From an uncultured Verrucomicrobiota bacterium (GTDB taxonomy: Bacteria > Verrucomicrobiota > Verrucomicrobiia > Limisphaerales > UBA9464), in NCBI GenBank assembly GCA_903907995.1, contig CAIVQH010000046.1, positions 148,396 to 212,395 of the forward strand: a stretch of 64,000 nt of DNA, written 5' to 3'. Both the position numbers and the translations under genes were made by a program. Of this stretch, positions 13,180 through 23,556 are shown in pieces. The stretch's first letter is position 1; each line of letters starts with the position of its first letter. The notes under the pieces were generated by a model, which saw only the letters and a list, made by a program, of their open reading frames with translations, was not told where the DNA came from and did no database searches.

Positions 13180-14238
13180 CTACGGCACCCGCGTGACATC
13201 GATCCGCTGCAAATCCGCCACACCCAGCTCGATCAGCTCCGCGTTGCTGTAGAGATCGGTCTTCATCTTCTTCTCCCCCTCGACCTTCGCAGCCTCACGC
13301 GCCCGCTCCACGTCCGCCAACGCGAGCACGTCGAGCGCAACCGGATCCTTGCTGAAGCGCAGCTCGTTGAGCGGGATGGTGTAGTGCAGCAGCGTCAGCT
13401 CCTCGCCGCGATACTGGCAGACAAGCGCATCGCTGACGGCGAGCACCAGACGTGGTATGACGTCATCCAGCGCGCAGATGTCGGGCACCGACTCGGCCAT
13501 CCGCGCGGGGTCATTGGCGAAGCGGATCGTGTTGTCCACACTCGCCCAGGCCAGGCCGGCCAGATGGCCGTTCACGGCGGTAACGTTGTGGCTGAGCACC
13601 GGCGCCACCGTGATGATCTTGGTGAGATCATGCGTGAGCAGCCGGGTGACGTAGGATTTGCGCCCCGAATGGTCCTCTTCCTTGCGACCGAACTCCAGAT
13701 CGCCCGCCACCAGCCGGCCGATCAGCGGCGAATCGTAGAACTTCGATTCGTCCCAGCCGGCATCCTCACTGGCCACGCAGCGCACCCCGAGCCGCTTGGC
13801 CAGCTGGGTCCAGCCGCCGGCACGGAGATCCAGCGACCGCTTGTCCCAGATCACGATCTGGTTCGCGGGATGGCCGGCGGCAATCAGGCTCTCGATCAGC
13901 GCCTGCACGGTCGCCGGACGCGTGCCGCTGACCGCTCCGGGGGCGGCGGTCACCTTGAAGCCCACCGTATCCTTGGCGGTGATCAGGCTATGCCAGGCCG
14001 CGGTGGTGTCCGGCTTGCTTGCGAAGGCGATCAGCCCCTTGTCCACCATGCGCCGCACGACCTGGGTGTCGGGCACAAACGCCGTCGTGGCTGCGGCGTC
14101 ATGCACGACCACAACTCGCGCGTGCGGGGCGTTGGTGACGCCAGCCGGCACTGCCGACGGTTCGGCGGCAGCCGTCGCCACCGTTGCGAACAGCCGCAGG
14201 GCGGCCGCACAGGCTATGATGGATCGGACCCGGTTCAT
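13180..14238 (-). CDS. DUF362 domain protein, exported
   Basis: A 352-residue protein. The ATG at 14238 gives a signal peptide (RSIIACAAALRLFATVATAAA). The body matches the DUF362 pattern known from Verrucomicrobiota and Planctomycetes: VVVVHDAAATTAF, then a DTVGFKVTA-like strand, a PATVQALIESLIAAGHPANQ helix and an IVIWDKRSLDLRAGG strand. The later NVTAVNGHLAGLAWASVDNT segment also fits. DUF362 is often found in proteins linked to Fe-S or redox functions, but no ferredoxin cysteines are visible and its role is unknown. The gene converges with rsmD. Confidence 0.85.
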   Translation of the reverse strand: MNRVRSIIACAAALRLFATVATAAAEPSAVPAGVTNAPHARVVVVHDAAATTAFVPDTQVVRRMVDKGLIAFASKPDTTAAWHSLITAKDTVGFKVTAAPGAVSGTRPATVQALIESLIAAGHPANQIVIWDKRSLDLRAGGWTQLAKRLGVRCVASEDAGWDESKFYDSPLIGRLVAGDLEFGRKEEDHSGRKSYVTRLLTHDLTKIITVAPVLSHNVTAVNGHLAGLAWASVDNTIRFANDPARMAESVPDICALDDVIPRLVLAVSDALVCQYRGEELTLLHYTIPLNELRFSKDPVALDVLALADVERAREAAKVEGEKKMKTDLYSNAELIELGVADLQRIDVTRVP

Positions 14239-14455
14239 CGATGCCCCGAGAATACCGGAGCCGGGGAAAGGACGCAAAGGGTTGCCGCAACGTTCAAGCC
14301 GACTGCGCCGCCGGATCGGCAAATTCGGGGGAATAAATTGTCTTGTCCTCCCCGCCATGGATAGAAAGCTCGGCACTCACTGGCGCCGGTCCGGGTCAAT
14401 TGACGGGCTTCCGGCCCATAATGGGGTACAAATCTGATTCACCAATGACTTCGGC

Positions 14456-16351
14456 ATGACCGTGCCAGCCACCACCACCAGCCAGCCTGCCGCCGCTGCG
14501 GATTCTGGCTCAAAACCGCCCGATCCTGGTGCGGGCCTGTGGATCATCTTCACGCCCGAAGGACGTTATGCCGATTACCATGCCGCGAAACCCGGCCTGC
14601 TGGTGCAACCCCCGGAAGGCCTGCTGGGGCGGCATTATCGCGAGGTGCTGCCACCCTTGGTGGCCGAAAAGCTCTCGGTGGCCTGGGAAAAGCTGAAAGC
14701 AACCGGCCTGCCGCAGGCCACCCAATACGAGCTGCCGGTGGTGGATGGCCGTCGCGAATTCGTGGCCGAACTCAGCCAGGGAGCCAGCGGCCAGGTGCTT
14801 GCCCTCCTGCGGGACGTCACGCGCGAATATGACACGCACGAGGAAATGCGGGTGATTTCGGACCGGCTCCGCGTGATTTCCGAGGCGGCCGGCCTCGGCT
14901 CCTGGGAATGGTCGGCCACCACCGGACGGCATTGGCGGGATGCACGCCTGCTCGAGATCTACGGCGTCACCATCATGGGGCCGGACCAGCAGGCCTGGGC
15001 CTCGCTCATCCACCCCGAGGACCGGGAAGAGACCCTTCGCCGGGCGGAAGTGGCCACCGCCGACCCGATCTGCCCCGGCTACATGCACCAGTACCGGATC
15101 GTGCGGCCGGATGGCAGTGTCCGCTGGCTGCGCTCGCAGGTGGCCTTTCAGCGGGACCCCCACGGGCACGCCCTCGGTGCGGTGGGCGTTGACTCCGATG
15201 TCACGGAGGAAAAGGAGCGGGCCGAACGCTTCCGTGTGCTGTCCGACCGGTTGCTGCTGGCGGCGCAGGCCGCCGATTTTGGCGTGTGGGACTGGGACAT
15301 CCGGGCTTCCCGGCTGATCTGGGATGACCGCATGTGCGCCCTGTACCAGATCACCAAGGGCGATCCGGCGCTCTACCCCGACCTGTGGCGGAACCGGGTG
15401 CATCCGGAAGACCTTTCACGCGTGCAGGCGGAGGTGCAGGCGGCCCTGGCCCAAGGCTACCGCTTGGACACCCATTTTCGCATCGCCTGGCCGGATGGCA
15501 CCATCCGTTTCATCAAGGATGATGCGCTGATCCAGCGGGACGCCGCCGGCAATGCCATCCGGCTCATCGGCATCAACCGTGATGTGACCGCCGACCGGCT
15601 GCGGGAGGCCGAGATGCGTCAGGCCCGGGAGGCGGCCGAAGCCGCCAGCCTGGCCAAAAGCTCCTTTCTCGCGGCGATCAGCCACGAACTGCGCACCCCG
15701 CTGAACGGCATCCTTGGATTTGCGTCGCTGCTGGCCGACACGCCCCTGCAGCCGGAGCAGAACGAGTTCGTCGGCTACATCAGCCACTCCAGCGAGATCC
15801 TGCTGGCGATGATCAACGACCTGCTCGACATCTCGCGCATCGAGGCTGGCCGGCTCTCGCTCAGCCCCCGGGCGTTTTCCCTGCGGGAGGTGACGGAGGA
15901 TGCCGTGCGGCGGCTGGGCCAGCGGGCCACCGAGAAATCATTGAAGATCTCCACCCGCTGGCATGCGGGGTTGCCCGTCCATATCGTCAACGACCCCGAG
16001 CGGGTGCGACAGGTCATCACCAACCTCGTGAGCAACGCCATCAAGTTCAGCACCCAGGGCACGGTGACGGTCGAGGCGGCACCGGATGAACCGGGATTTG
16101 CCCGCGTGTCGGTCACCGACACCGGCATCGGCATCGCCCCGGACAAGCAGCCGCTGCTGTTCCAGAAATTCGTCCAGGGGGAATCCTCGACCACCCGGCG
16201 CTTTGGCGGGGCGGGACTGGGGCTGGCCATCAGCCGGCAGCTCGTCGAGCTGATGGGCGGCCGGATCGGTTTCACCAGCGAACCGGGAAAGGGTTCGACC
16301 TTCTGGTTCACCCTGCCCTGTTCCCCGGCGGAAACGGCCCGCGTTCCTTGA
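14456..16351 (+). CDS. Soluble sensor histidine kinase with three PAS domains
   Basis: A 631-residue cytoplasmic kinase without membrane segments. Three PAS-like domains are seen: about 25-125 (WIIFTPEGRYADYHAAKPG), about 130-255 (LGSWEWSATTGRHW ... WLRSQ) and about 260-380 (FGVWDWDI ... IRFIKDD). The last two end in PAC-type motifs (VGVDSDVTEEKE, IGINRDVTADR). A dimerisation/phospho-acceptor domain follows with His410 in ISHELRTPLNGILGF. The ATPase domain has NLVSNAIKFS, DTGIGIAPDKQ and GGAGLGLAISRQL. No receiver domain or partner regulator is adjacent, so it is an orphan kinase here. The ligand is unknown; two WDW/WEW PAS-3 folds suggest a small-molecule or redox cue. Confidence 0.93.
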   Translation: MTVPATTTSQPAAAADSGSKPPDPGAGLWIIFTPEGRYADYHAAKPGLLVQPPEGLLGRHYREVLPPLVAEKLSVAWEKLKATGLPQATQYELPVVDGRREFVAELSQGASGQVLALLRDVTREYDTHEEMRVISDRLRVISEAAGLGSWEWSATTGRHWRDARLLEIYGVTIMGPDQQAWASLIHPEDREETLRRAEVATADPICPGYMHQYRIVRPDGSVRWLRSQVAFQRDPHGHALGAVGVDSDVTEEKERAERFRVLSDRLLLAAQAADFGVWDWDIRASRLIWDDRMCALYQITKGDPALYPDLWRNRVHPEDLSRVQAEVQAALAQGYRLDTHFRIAWPDGTIRFIKDDALIQRDAAGNAIRLIGINRDVTADRLREAEMRQAREAAEAASLAKSSFLAAISHELRTPLNGILGFASLLADTPLQPEQNEFVGYISHSSEILLAMINDLLDISRIEAGRLSLSPRAFSLREVTEDAVRRLGQRATEKSLKISTRWHAGLPVHIVNDPERVRQVITNLVSNAIKFSTQGTVTVEAAPDEPGFARVSVTDTGIGIAPDKQPLLFQKFVQGESSTTRRFGGAGLGLAISRQLVELMGGRIGFTSEPGKGSTFWFTLPCSPAETARVP

Positions 16352-16382
16352 CGTGTCACCGCCCCGCGTTTAACACCCGCCC

Positions 16383-18296
16383 ATGTTGCGATTCGTTTCC
16401 CTGCGCGCCGTTGCGCTGGCGGTCCTTGTGCTGGCGGCCGGCTGCCAGCCGCACGGACCGGATGCCCTGCGCCGCGGCGACGAGCTGCTGCGCGCCGGCA
16501 AGGTCGCCGAGGCCGTGCCCCTGCTCGAGCGTGCCGCCACGGATCTGCCCGACGATCCGCGGGCGTGGAATTTCCTCGGCCTCGCCTACCACGACGCCAA
16601 CCGCCCGGGCGAGGCGCTGAAGGCCTACCTGCGCGCCCTGCGCGCGGACCGCAACTACTTCGACGTCCACTACAATCTCGGCGCGCTCCATTCCGAGCAG
16701 GGCAACTGGACCGAGGCCGAGCGCTCGCTGCGCACCTTTCTGGCCCCCGACGCCAACCGCAACCACGCCGCGGCCTGGGCGCTGCTCGGGGATGCCCAGC
16801 TCAGGCTCCGCAAGCTGGACGACGCGGAACACAGCCTCTCCTTCGCCGCCAAGCTGGCCCCGAACAACGCCGACGTATGGATCAGCCTCGGGCTGGTTTA
16901 CGCCGGTAAACGGCGCTGGCCCGCCGCCCGGCAGGATTTCGCCTACGCCATCCGGCTGGACCAGCGCAACCCGGCCGCCCGCCTGAATCTGGCGGTCGCC
17001 ACCCAGCAGGCCGGCGACCGGCGCGCGGCGCTGCCGCTGTACCGCGACTATCTGGCCTTGGTGCCGGACGCCGCCAACGCCGAGGAGATTCGCAACCTGA
17101 TCCGGCAGCTGGATGCCCAGGTGAACGGCGCCGCCGCCGCCGCGGCGCTGACCAACACCGTGGCTGCCGCCCGGCCGGTCACGAATCCGCCACCGGCCAC
17201 CGTGGCCAAGGCCCCGGCCACCAACAACACCGCCACCGCCAGGGTGGTGCCGCCTGCGACGAAGGGAGTCGCTGATACGCACCCAGCCCCGCAAAAGCAC
17301 AACGATCTGGCACCGGCCAATCCTGCCGCTCCCAAACCCACGGCTCCCGTCAAACCGGAGGCATCCAAGTCGGCAGGGGCGGAAACCACCCCGTCGGCAG
17401 CCACGGAAGTCGTGCGGGTAAATGACGGCCCAACCCTGCGCGCCGCCCGGGATGTCACGGCGCCCACGGCGGTTGCGGCCCCGTCGCCCGCCACGACCCC
17501 TCCACCGACGACCACGCCCGCCGATGCAGCCGCAGCCGCCGTCACGCCTGCCGCCGGGGAGCCAGTGGTCGCGAACCAACCCGCCCGCGCCGCCCGCCCG
17601 GAACCGGCGAAGCACAAGACCATCTGGCAACGGGCGAACCCGGTGAACTGGTTCCGCGACGGTTCCCCTCCGCCCCCGCGCGCCGGAGCCGCCCTGGCCA
17701 CGCTGCCTTTGCCGGACAGTTCCCCGGCCCCCCAGCCGGCGGTGCCCGCCCCGGCGCCCAAGCCGAAGCCCGTGAAACCCGCCGCGGCCCGCTATGCGAG
17801 CCGGTCGCCGGCTGATCTGTCCCCCGGCAACCGCACCGAAGCGGACGTCCAGTTCGCCGCCGCCGTGGCCGCCCACGACCGTCGTGATCTGCCCAACGCC
17901 ATCGCCCTGTACCAGCGCGCGGTGGAGCTGGATCCGGGCTATTTCTCCGCCTACTACAACATGGGCCTGGCCGCGCTGGATGCGGGCGACGTGTCCCGGG
18001 CCCTGTTCGCCGGCGAATGTGCCACGCGCCTGAACCCGCGCTCCACCACGGCCCTGCGCCTGTTCGCTTCGGCCCTGCAACGGGGAAATTATCCGGCGGA
18101 TGCGGCCGAGCAGCTGGAGCGGGTGGTGGCGGCGGAACCGGCGGACGCGAGCGCACACCTCGCGCTGGGCGGCCTCTACGCGCGCTCACTGGGCGAGCCC
18201 GAAAAGGCGCGCCCGCATTACGAACGCGTGCTGGCGCTCGACCCGCAGAATTCCCAGGCCGGCGCGATCCGGGTCTGGCTGGCGGAAAACCCCTGA
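16383..18296 (+). CDS. TPR lipoprotein with a long Ala/Pro-rich linker
   Basis: A 637-residue protein. A signal peptide ends in the lipobox LAAGC (Cys at about 20), so it is probably lipid-anchored in the envelope. Residues about 28-245 hold several tetratricopeptide repeats (e.g. AWNFLGLAYHDANRPGEAL). A linker of about 240 residues rich in Ala, Pro, Thr and Lys follows, and then a second TPR block (about 480-637; YYNMGLAALDAGDVSRAL). The two TPR clusters probably serve protein-protein contacts across the periplasm; partners are unknown. It follows the kinase gene by 31 bases. Its stop lies four bases from the stop of the convergent protease gene. Confidence 0.88.
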   Translation: MLRFVSLRAVALAVLVLAAGCQPHGPDALRRGDELLRAGKVAEAVPLLERAATDLPDDPRAWNFLGLAYHDANRPGEALKAYLRALRADRNYFDVHYNLGALHSEQGNWTEAERSLRTFLAPDANRNHAAAWALLGDAQLRLRKLDDAEHSLSFAAKLAPNNADVWISLGLVYAGKRRWPAARQDFAYAIRLDQRNPAARLNLAVATQQAGDRRAALPLYRDYLALVPDAANAEEIRNLIRQLDAQVNGAAAAAALTNTVAAARPVTNPPPATVAKAPATNNTATARVVPPATKGVADTHPAPQKHNDLAPANPAAPKPTAPVKPEASKSAGAETTPSAATEVVRVNDGPTLRAARDVTAPTAVAAPSPATTPPPTTTPADAAAAAVTPAAGEPVVANQPARAARPEPAKHKTIWQRANPVNWFRDGSPPPPRAGAALATLPLPDSSPAPQPAVPAPAPKPKPVKPAAARYASRSPADLSPGNRTEADVQFAAAVAAHDRRDLPNAIALYQRAVELDPGYFSAYYNMGLAALDAGDVSRALFAGECATRLNPRSTTALRLFASALQRGNYPADAAEQLERVVAAEPADASAHLALGGLYARSLGEPEKARPHYERVLALDPQNSQAGAIRVWLAENP

Positions 18297-18306
18297 CCAA
18301 TCAGGG
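18291..18306. terminator. Small hairpin made of the two convergent stop codons
   Basis: CCCTGA (18291-18296) pairs with TCAGGG (18301-18306) around the loop CCAA. Each stem half is the last Pro codon plus the TGA stop of one of the two convergent genes. There is no T-run, so a terminator role is only possible. Confidence 0.4.
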
Positions 18307-21300
18307 ACTGACCGTCACGCGGAAGAAATAGGGCAGCAGCGGATCAAGCGCCGGCAGCGTGGCTTCCAGCGGCGTGCCATCACTCCGGGTCGGGTCGGTG
18401 AGCGGCTGCCAGGAAGTCAGGTTGGTGCTCACTTCGAGCCGGTAAGTGCGCCCCGCGACAGTGGGCCAGGTAAAATGCACCGTGCCATTGGGCAGCACGG
18501 CTGGCAGGGACAGCTTCAGCACACTCGTGGCATTGCCGGGATCGGTCCCCGCCTGCCATTCGGCAAAGTCGCTCGCCCCGTCGCCATCCGTGTCACCCAG
18601 GCCCGTGTAACCCACCTTGACGCCTCCAAAAAACTGCTGCTCCCACAGGTCGCTGATGCCGTTGTGATTCGCATCGGGGAACGTGTAAACGCCGATGAAA
18701 ACCAGATCGTTGGTGGTGTCGCCGAGGGTGTTCGTCTGGGCGGGCGGCGTCACGTAGTAGGGCACCGGCTGCCAGGTGATGACGTACCGTCCGGCGGGCG
18801 CGTTGGTGCGGAAGACCAGGCCGCCGCCGGCAATGACGGAGTTGGTCGGGCCGGCAAGCGTGAAGGAGGCTTCCGCAAGGTTGTTGGAAACCACCAGCAC
18901 CGTGCTGGCCACGGTGTGCAGGGTCACGCTGAAGTCATCCAACAGCCAGCCCGGACGCATCACTGAATTGAAACTGAAGAGCTGGTAATTGAAGCGCAGG
19001 CGCACGACGTGCCCGACATAGCGGGAAAGATCCACCTCGGCCTCCTCCCAGCCGTCGGAAACGTCCGCCGGCACGGTGTAAAGGTCATTCCAGGTGCCCC
19101 CGTTGTCGGTCGTGAGGGCGACCTGACCGGCCTCGACAAGCATGTCGCCAAAACCGTCATCCGTACCCCCGGTCGTGTTCCCTGAAAAATCATAGTTCTG
19201 CCAGAAACGCAGGGTGGCCTGGTTGCCGCCGATGAGGGTGATCGCGGGTGAAATCAGGTCGGTGTCGGAAAAATCCAGCGAATCGCCGTTGAGGTTGGTG
19301 GCCCAGCAATTGGTCGGGCTGTGGGCATTGATGCCCAGGGCCGCCGCCGGCACGCCGAACTGCCAGACGCTGCCGCTGACATCGCCCCCCGAATCCCCGC
19401 CATCGCCGACATTGGAAAATCCGTCGGTCGAGCTGTTGTCGTACACGACCCAGCCCGCGACGCCGCCTTCCAGCTGGTCGGTCCAGGGCGGGGAGAGCGG
19501 CTTGAGTGTCCGGAAAGTGTAGAGGTGGCCCTGGTTGTTGTCCGTCGTCACGTTGCCGGCGGCATCGCGGCTCACCACCTGGAAATAGTACTGCTTGTCC
19601 GGCAGGAGCCCGTCGAGCTGCACGGAATGGTCGGTGGCCGACCCGGCGACGTAGGCGCTGCGGGTGAGGAAGGAATCATCGCCGCCGGATTCACCATAAC
19701 GCACGAGCGCGTCGGTGAACTTGTCGGTGGTCCAGGTGACCACCGCCTCATTGTAGGAGGGCTCCGTCGCCACGCCGGCGATGGTCGCCGCCATCGTATC
19801 CACCGACGCGCTCGTGGTGGTCTCGGTGCCGCCCGAATCAACATAGGCCGCAGACAGGGTATCGCCGTTGCTGGCGGGCAGGCGTGGCGGCCCGGGGAGT
19901 CCGGGTGCGCCCTGGGAAGGGGGCGCTCCCGGCGTCGCCGGAGCATTGGGTACCACGACGAACTGGCCGCGGAACCGGCCTTTCTGCGTGGTTTCAAACA
20001 GCGTGAGCGGCTGGGTCGCCGCCGTCGCGGTGGATCCCAGCTTCACCGTGACCTGGCCCAGGCCGGCGCGCTTCGCATCCGTCACCTCCACAATCACCGA
20101 GGCAGGCACCGTGTAGGCCGAACGGTCAAAGGCCAGGCTGGAACCATCGACCAGCTCCGGCGCCAGAAAACGGATGGCATCCGCCAGCAGCGTGGCGCGG
20201 TTGTTGGGGGCATCTCCCGCATCGGGCACCGCCTCGAAGGCATAGGAATTGAAGACCACGCGGCCCACCGCGTCCTGGCCGGTCTTCGGATAGCGCACCC
20301 CCACAACCAGACCGCTTTCCTGAAAAAAGATGGGAGCGGCATTGGTGCCGGCCACGAGCGAGTCCGGAACGTCGGGCCAGTTGATGAGGCCCAGCTCGTC
20401 GGGGAAATTGCTGTAGTCCAGGTCCAGCGCGATGCCGCCGCCCACCGGTTCGCCCGGCACGGCGGTCAGCGAACTGGCCCCGGTGTCCGCCTGGAACGAA
20501 GCCAGATGGAGCACATCGCTGATAAAATTGGTGGTGCCACCTTCCGTAAGCCGGCTGAGCAGGTCGAAGGAGCTGACGAAGAGCGAGCCCCCCAACTGGA
20601 CGTAGGTGCCCAGTGCGTCGGTCAAACCGGCCGGTGGCGGCCCCAGCTCTTCCGGACGCCAGAGGACGAGGCGGTAGCGTTTCAAGTCGTTCGCACTGGG
20701 CACGGTCCCCATCTCGCTGACATTCCAGATCTCGTAGTTCAGCGAGAGGGCATCCATCGTACCGGTCCAGGTGTCGATTCCCGGATAGCCATCCAAGTTG
20801 CTCTCTTCGGAATACACGAGCAACGCCTCCGCCGGTTGGGGGGCGACAAAACGGAAGTAGAAGCCGCCATTGTTGTTGGTCGCCGTGTTGCCGGCGGCAT
20901 CCGCGCCCACGACAAAATAGAAATACGTCTCGTTCGGCGTCAGCGATCCCAAGCTCAGGGAGTGATCGGTCAGCAGGCCCACGGCGCTGACCACATTGGT
21001 CACCGCGTTGGTCGTGCCATAGACCACCAGCGAGGTGGCCGGCTCGCTCGTCACCCAGCTCACGGTGCCATGACCAAAGCCAGTGTCGGTCGTGACGGTG
21101 GAAATCACCGGCGGCAGATTGTCCACCCCGGCGGTGGCCACCCGGTCACCCGCCGGCGCGGCATCATGATAGACCACGGTAAGTGTGTCGCCATCATTGG
21201 CGCTCAGTTTGCCGTCACCCGCCACTGCCGTGCCGGTGATGAGCGGAACGGAGCCGGTGAAGGTGCCGTTGACTCCCACCCGGTCCAGCGCGACGTCAAA

Positions 21301-23556
21301 TCCGGCCGGTTCCGAGGTGCTGCTGACCGTGACGGTCGCCGTCGGTTGCGCAGCGAGCTGGGCATCCACCAGGCGGATCACCGCCATGGAGGGCGAACGG
21401 AAGGCCCCGCGATCCCACGAGACCACGCCTTCGCCGGGAAGCGGCAGTTCGCCTGAGATCACCAGCGCAAAGTCCTGCTGCGGCGCGCCCTGGGTCTGGT
21501 GATGCACATCCTGCACGACATTCTTGGCCCGCACGCGCACGACGTAGTCACCGGCCGCCGGCACACCCAGGTGAACCGCCTCCACGTTGTTGATGCGGTC
21601 GCCTTCCGGCGTGCCGGCGGTGGATTCGCCGTCGGCAAAGGCATTGCCCAGGAAGACCCGTCCGTCAGGAGCAACGACTTCCAGATCCAGGTCGTTCACC
21701 AAGGCGGGAATCGCCGCCGGCAGGCCCGGCACATCCGTATAGACGAGGGTCACTTTCAACTGGGCGTCTGGCCCGACCACCACATGCTGCTCGAACATCT
21801 GATCCGTGGAGAGTCCCGTCCCCTGCTCGACAAACTGATACCGGCGTGGCCCGGAGATCAGGTTTTCCAAATCGATCCGTCCCCAGCCCTCGTCGTTGTT
21901 GGGCACCGGCCCGGTGTCACCCACCACGGTGCCGCTGCCCGGGTCGCCGGAACCGTCATTGGTCGGATCGGGAATGAGGGCGGTGCCCATGTCATCCGCC
22001 GAATTGATCAGCATCGCCTTAACCAGCGCGGGCGAGGGCGTCGCGCCGGCGTGGGTCGCGCGGTACCACTGCACTACCACCGCGCAGGCGCCGCTCGCGT
22101 GCGGCCCGGCCTGGGAAGTGCCACCCTGATACAGGTAGAGGTCGTCAATTGGCGACCAGGCGTTGTTGTCGTTGGCATAGACCGAACGGAGCGACGAGAT
22201 CCACGTGCCCGGCGCGGTGATGTCGGGCTTGATGCGGCCATCCTCGGCGGGACCGCGGCTGGAGAAATCGGCCATCACTTCCTGGCCCTCGTCGTAGATG
22301 CCGAAGCCGAAGCGGTTGTTGTCGGTGGCACCCGTGGAAATGACATTCTTGGCCACCGCCGGGCTGTCCATCGTCTGCGGGCCGGGACCGGCGTTGCCCG
22401 CGCTGAACTCCAGCACATAGGGCTGCTCGCCCGGCACATCGGGATCGGCGTCACGCACCAGCGCGTCAAACTCGGCCGCGTCCAGGTTGTATTCGCCCGC
22501 CACATCGTCGCCCCAGGAGTTGGAGCCGACATAGGCGCCGTTGCGCACGGCATACTGGGTCAGGGCGGCATAGCTCGGCGGCGCGTAATAATCTCCGGCC
22601 CCGTCGAAAATGCGTTCAATGACGAGATGCGCCCCGGGAGCGACGCCCAGGCCCCAGAACTGGCCATTGTCATCCACCTCGCCCGAGGCGGCATTGCCGG
22701 CCACGATGCCGGCGACATGCGTGCCGTGGCTGTGCTCGTCCCGCGCATCGGCCAGGCCGCCATAGGCCGTCATGGCATCCACCCGCCCCGCGATGTCCGG
22801 ATGCAGGTTTTTGATGTCGCCGGAATCGAGACCGGAATCGGCCACCGCCACCACGACGCCGCGCCCGTCAAAGCCAAGCTGCTGCACCGCGTTGAAAGTC
22901 CCCACCTGGCCATCGTCACCGCCGACAATCTTGGCGGCGACTTCGTCCACCAGTTTCATGCGGGCGGCGCGTTCAATCCAGATCACCGCCTCGGATTTCG
23001 CCAGGGCGGACAGCCGGCGCGCATCCGCCCGGCCGGTGACAAAGGTGCCGCTGCTCAGCGTGTGCTGGCTGACCGGCCCCCGCAGGGTGCGCAGCACCGA
23101 GATCAGCTCCGCCGGGGTCGCGTTCGGGCGCAGCAGCAGCTTGACCGGCAAATTGGTCGATAAATTGGTCGCCAGCGCCGCCGTCAAGCGCGGGTGCAAC
23201 TTCATCTGGGGGTCCAGCGGCCCACTCCAGCGCACGTAGCCCAACGCCCTCACTGACGAGAGCTTCGTGCCCTCCAAATGGACCACAAAGGCGTCGTCGG
23301 GCACAAAATGGAGCAGTTCCACCCCCTTACGAGCCAATTCATCCCGCCATTCCGGTCGGATGTGGTTCGTAAATTGCAGCAGAAAAAGCCCCGAAGTGCC
23401 TGGCTCGTTTGGATTTAGGACTGCCGCCTTCGCCACCCGCGACGGCTCCGGGGTGGTGATGATCCCATTGCGCAGCCGGATGGACTTGGCTTCCTGGGCG
23501 GAAACCCCGACCAGGCAACAAAGCCCCAAAAGGACCATGCGAAAGAAACGGAACAC
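18301..23556 (-). CDS. Secreted multidomain subtilisin-like serine protease
   Basis: A 1751-residue secreted peptidase of family S8. A signal peptide (MVLLGLCCLVGVSA) is followed by a propeptide-like region to about residue 200. The catalytic domain has Asp240 (VAVADSGLD), His277 (HSHGTHVAGIVAG), oxyanion Asn388 (FSAGNAGPG) and Ser481 (GGTSQAGPHASG), so the triad is intact. Downstream are a beta-sandwich P-domain-like region, repeated fibronectin-III-like domains (PNETYFYFVVGADAAGNT and PDKQYYFQVVSRDAAGNV are paired copies) and a jelly-roll-like domain. Near the C-terminus lie calcium-type DANHNGISD and DTDGDGASD repeats, followed by a terminal module ending YFFRVTVSP. Likely role: degradation of extracellular protein. 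Confidence 0.93.
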   Translation of the reverse strand: MFRFFRMVLLGLCCLVGVSAQEAKSIRLRNGIITTPEPSRVAKAAVLNPNEPGTSGLFLLQFTNHIRPEWRDELARKGVELLHFVPDDAFVVHLEGTKLSSVRALGYVRWSGPLDPQMKLHPRLTAALATNLSTNLPVKLLLRPNATPAELISVLRTLRGPVSQHTLSSGTFVTGRADARRLSALAKSEAVIWIERAARMKLVDEVAAKIVGGDDGQVGTFNAVQQLGFDGRGVVVAVADSGLDSGDIKNLHPDIAGRVDAMTAYGGLADARDEHSHGTHVAGIVAGNAASGEVDDNGQFWGLGVAPGAHLVIERIFDGAGDYYAPPSYAALTQYAVRNGAYVGSNSWGDDVAGEYNLDAAEFDALVRDADPDVPGEQPYVLEFSAGNAGPGPQTMDSPAVAKNVISTGATDNNRFGFGIYDEGQEVMADFSSRGPAEDGRIKPDITAPGTWISSLRSVYANDNNAWSPIDDLYLYQGGTSQAGPHASGACAVVVQWYRATHAGATPSPALVKAMLINSADDMGTALIPDPTNDGSGDPGSGTVVGDTGPVPNNDEGWGRIDLENLISGPRRYQFVEQGTGLSTDQMFEQHVVVGPDAQLKVTLVYTDVPGLPAAIPALVNDLDLEVVAPDGRVFLGNAFADGESTAGTPEGDRINNVEAVHLGVPAAGDYVVRVRAKNVVQDVHHQTQGAPQQDFALVISGELPLPGEGVVSWDRGAFRSPSMAVIRLVDAQLAAQPTATVTVSSTSEPAGFDVALDRVGVNGTFTGSVPLITGTAVAGDGKLSANDGDTLTVVYHDAAPAGDRVATAGVDNLPPVISTVTTDTGFGHGTVSWVTSEPATSLVVYGTTNAVTNVVSAVGLLTDHSLSLGSLTPNETYFYFVVGADAAGNTATNNNGGFYFRFVAPQPAEALLVYSEESNLDGYPGIDTWTGTMDALSLNYEIWNVSEMGTVPSANDLKRYRLVLWRPEELGPPPAGLTDALGTYVQLGGSLFVSSFDLLSRLTEGGTTNFISDVLHLASFQADTGASSLTAVPGEPVGGGIALDLDYSNFPDELGLINWPDVPDSLVAGTNAAPIFFQESGLVVGVRYPKTGQDAVGRVVFNSYAFEAVPDAGDAPNNRATLLADAIRFLAPELVDGSSLAFDRSAYTVPASVIVEVTDAKRAGLGQVTVKLGSTATAATQPLTLFETTQKGRFRGQFVVVPNAPATPGAPPSQGAPGLPGPPRLPASNGDTLSAAYVDSGGTETTTSASVDTMAATIAGVATEPSYNEAVVTWTTDKFTDALVRYGESGGDDSFLTRSAYVAGSATDHSVQLDGLLPDKQYYFQVVSRDAAGNVTTDNNQGHLYTFRTLKPLSPPWTDQLEGGVAGWVVYDNSSTDGFSNVGDGGDSGGDVSGSVWQFGVPAAALGINAHSPTNCWATNLNGDSLDFSDTDLISPAITLIGGNQATLRFWQNYDFSGNTTGGTDDGFGDMLVEAGQVALTTDNGGTWNDLYTVPADVSDGWEEAEVDLSRYVGHVVRLRFNYQLFSFNSVMRPGWLLDDFSVTLHTVASTVLVVSNNLAEASFTLAGPTNSVIAGGGLVFRTNAPAGRYVITWQPVPYYVTPPAQTNTLGDTTNDLVFIGVYTFPDANHNGISDLWEQQFFGGVKVGYTGLGDTDGDGASDFAEWQAGTDPGNATSVLKLSLPAVLPNGTVHFTWPTVAGRTYRLEVSTNLTSWQPLTDPTRSDGTPLEATLPALDPLLPYFFRVTVSP

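Noticed and set aside
16356..18158. 600-residue minus-strand Gly/Arg-rich frame
   Set aside because: Antisense of the TPR lipoprotein gene; composition follows from its Ala/Pro-rich linker.
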